Source of the DNA: Larkinella humicola
GTDB taxonomy: Bacteria; Bacteroidota; Bacteroidia; Cytophagales; Spirosomataceae
Direction of reading: 5' to 3'
Assembly: GCF_008727875.1 (NCBI RefSeq)
Contig: NZ_VTWS01000008.1
Span: 248,001-312,000, forward strand
DNA: 64,000 nt
Part shown: one piece after another, positions 62,360 to 64,000 of the stretch
Layout: each line of letters starts with the position of its first letter
Numbering within the stretch: the first letter of the stretch is position 1
Translations under genes and position numbers: made by a program
Notes under the pieces: model-generated
The model's input: only the letters and a program-made list of their open reading frames with translations
Database searches by the model: none
Told to the model about the DNA's origin: nothing

Positions 62360-64000
62360 ATGAAAATAGTCCGTCTTTTTTTGCCACTGATCCTCGTTGG
62401 TATACTTTCGGCTGCTTTTCGGCAGGACCGCCCGACCGAAGCACCCGACGAACACCGGTTTCGGAAAGTGGAACTCACCGGCAACCTCCGCGATCTGGTC
62501 GAACTGGACATTGCCCCGAATGGCGATGTGTACTACATCGGCCACCGCGGTGAACTGTATGTCCACCGGATTGCGACCAAAGAAAACAAACTGCTTGGAA
62601 AAATCGATCCGCAGCCATCGGAAGCCACGCTGCAATCCATTGCCCTCGATCCGGGATTTATGCAAAACCGGCACCTGTATTTGTACTATGCCCCGAAAAC
62701 CCGCCAGAACGTCAACGTGCTGTCGCGCTTCACGCTCCGGGGTGATTCACTCGATCTGAGTTCGGAGAAGATGATGCTGGAAGTACCCGATTCGTGGGAA
62801 TGCTGCCACTCGGGCGGGGGCATGACGTTCGATCGACACGGAAATCTGTACCTGACCACCGGCGACAACACCAATCCGTTCGGCACCAATTTTGCCCCGC
62901 TCGACGAACGGCCCGGCCGGGAAATCTTCGATGCCCAGCGTTCGGCGGGCAACACGCACGATTTGCGCGGGAAGATTCTCCGGATTCACCCCGAACCCGA
63001 CGGCACTTACACCATTCCGAAGGGCAATCTGTTTGCCGATTCCAAAGACACCTTAACCCGGCCCGAAATTTACGTCATGGGCTGCCGGAATCCGTTTAAA
63101 GTGACGGTCGATCAGGACACGGATTTTGTGTACTGGAGCGAAATCGGCCCCGATGCCAGCGACACCGAATCGCGCGGCCCCCGGGGCTACGATGAACTGA
63201 ATCAGGCCCGCAAAGCCGGTAACCACGGCTGGCCGTTTTTCATCGGCAACAACGAACCCTATGCCAAGGTGGATTTTACGACAGATTCCGTCCTGTTTCA
63301 GTTCGATCCGCAGCATCCCATCAACACCTCGGTGAACAACACCGGTTTACGGGATTTGCCCCCGGCCCAACCGGCTTTTCTGGCGTATCCCTACGACGTG
63401 TCGACCGAACACCCGGAATTAGGCTCCGGTGGGCGAACGCTGGTGGCCGGACCGATTTACTATTTTGACCCGAAAAACCCCTCCCCCATTAAATTCCCGG
63501 CCTATTTCGACCGCAAACTGTTTCTGGGCGAATGGATGCGGAACTGGATGAAAACCGTGTCGTTCGATGACCAGAAAAACCTGAAAGCCATCGAATCGTT
63601 CATGCCTTCCACGGCTTTTCGCAAGCCGATTGCCATGCGATTCGGCCCGGATGGCGCTTTGTATCTTATCGAATTTGGAGCCTTGTGGGGTGGAAACAGC
63701 GATTCGCGCCTGGTCCGGATTGAATACATTGCCGGAAACCGTCCGCCGGTGGCGAAGCTGGAAAAAACGACCGAAGCTGGGGCCGTACCGTTGCCGGTTC
63801 AGTTTTCGGCCAAAAACTCGCTGGACTACGACAAAGACGACCAACTCACCTACCGCTGGTTCATCAACGGAAAACCGCTTAGCCAGACGACCGCCGACCT
63901 TTCCTACACGTTTCGGAAACCGGGCAATTACCGTGTCAAACTGGTGGTCAGCGACCGGGCGGGGCTGCGTTCGGCGACAGAAACCGTGGTGAATGCGGGC
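62360..64000 (+). CDS. PQQ-dependent sugar dehydrogenase-like protein with PKD domain (runs off right edge)
   Basis: An open frame of 547 codons from the ATG at 62360 to the window end without a stop. A signal peptide (MKIVRLFLPLILVGILSAAF) precedes a glucose/sorbosone dehydrogenase-type beta-propeller from about residue 40 (LVELDIAPNGDVYYIGHRGE, SIALDPGFMQN, CCHSGGGMTFDRHGNLYLTT, GKILRIHPEPDG). A PKD domain begins at about residue 460 (NRPPVAKLEKTTEAG onwards). The propeller region resembles that of the dehydrogenase at 15269. Similar Bacteroidota proteins continue into ThuA or cytochrome c domains, which would lie beyond the edge. It probably oxidises a sugar in the periplasm; PQQ use is inferred from the family. 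Confidence 0.88.
   Translation, partial: MKIVRLFLPLILVGILSAAFRQDRPTEAPDEHRFRKVELTGNLRDLVELDIAPNGDVYYIGHRGELYVHRIATKENKLLGKIDPQPSEATLQSIALDPGFMQNRHLYLYYAPKTRQNVNVLSRFTLRGDSLDLSSEKMMLEVPDSWECCHSGGGMTFDRHGNLYLTTGDNTNPFGTNFAPLDERPGREIFDAQRSAGNTHDLRGKILRIHPEPDGTYTIPKGNLFADSKDTLTRPEIYVMGCRNPFKVTVDQDTDFVYWSEIGPDASDTESRGPRGYDELNQARKAGNHGWPFFIGNNEPYAKVDFTTDSVLFQFDPQHPINTSVNNTGLRDLPPAQPAFLAYPYDVSTEHPELGSGGRTLVAGPIYYFDPKNPSPIKFPAYFDRKLFLGEWMRNWMKTVSFDDQKNLKAIESFMPSTAFRKPIAMRFGPDGALYLIEFGALWGGNSDSRLVRIEYIAGNRPPVAKLEKTTEAGAVPLPVQFSAKNSLDYDKDDQLTYRWFINGKPLSQTTADLSYTFRKPGNYRVKLVVSDRAGLRSATETVVNAG

Overview
The window looks like chromosomal DNA from a member of the Bacteroidota, most likely a Cytophagales/Spirosomataceae relative (Spirosoma- or Larkinella-like). 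This is inferred from content: three SusC/SusD pairs, an ECF sigma/FecR pair, STN-domain TonB receptors, absence of clear Shine-Dalgarno sequences, promoters of the TTTG-N19-TAnnTTTG type, and fairly GC-rich coding sequence. I see no rRNA, tRNA, phage, IS or CRISPR.

Layout. (1) 1-9.8 kb: the start of an ECF sigma gene on the minus strand, a truncated FecR-like remnant, then module A: SusC, SusD, a membrane-anchored DUF2231-cytochrome-DUF1549-DUF1553 (PSD1) protein and a Tat-exported DUF1501 protein. (2) 10.2-33.7 kb, module B: SusC, SusD, a PVC-type haem-containing dehydrogenase, a DUF1080 (3-keto-disaccharide hydrolase family) lipoprotein, a DUF4432 epimerase-like protein, a class I mannose-6-phosphate-isomerase-like cupin, a xylose-isomerase-like TIM barrel protein, a Gfo/Idh/MocA dehydrogenase, a complete Rbs-type sugar ABC importer, a PSD1 lipoprotein, a DUF1501 protein and a DUF2231-cytochrome-LRR-like-CHB_HEX membrane protein. 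(3) 33.8-44.9 kb, module C: ECF sigma, FecR, STN-SusC, SusD, and a second PSD1/DUF1501 pair closely related to that of module B. (4) 45.2-47.4 kb, minus strand: a RhaT-family symporter and an alkaline-phosphatase-like phosphodiesterase. (5) 47.8-64 kb: mixed genes: an atypical SDR, an M16 peptidase, a DUF4153 membrane protein, a TetR/SDR unit with two identical operators, a YdeI-like protein, an NTF2-like protein, a GH95 alpha-fucosidase, a TonB-dependent receptor, another SDR, and the start of a PQQ-type sugar dehydrogenase running off the right edge.

How it may work together (inference): each SusCD pair takes a glycan or glycoside across the outer membrane. Periplasmic haem proteins (PSD1 family, PVC-type dehydrogenase, DUF2231-cytochromes) would do or support oxidation, with electrons passed to membrane cytochromes. 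DUF1080, TIM-barrel and Gfo/Idh/MocA proteins fit a route through C3-oxidised sugars. The freed monosaccharide could enter by the ABC importer or RhaT. The repeated linkage SusCD - PSD1 - DUF1501, in three versions within 45 kb, is the most striking feature. PSD1 and DUF1501 have no established reaction.

Intergenic gaps carry several families of palindromic repeats. One family (arms rich in GTTTACGG, core GCGTCAGCC) occurs four times, three of them in the sugar-metabolism operon. Other gaps hold GCCCCTAAATCCCC elements, a nested CCCCGG element and strong terminator-like hairpins.
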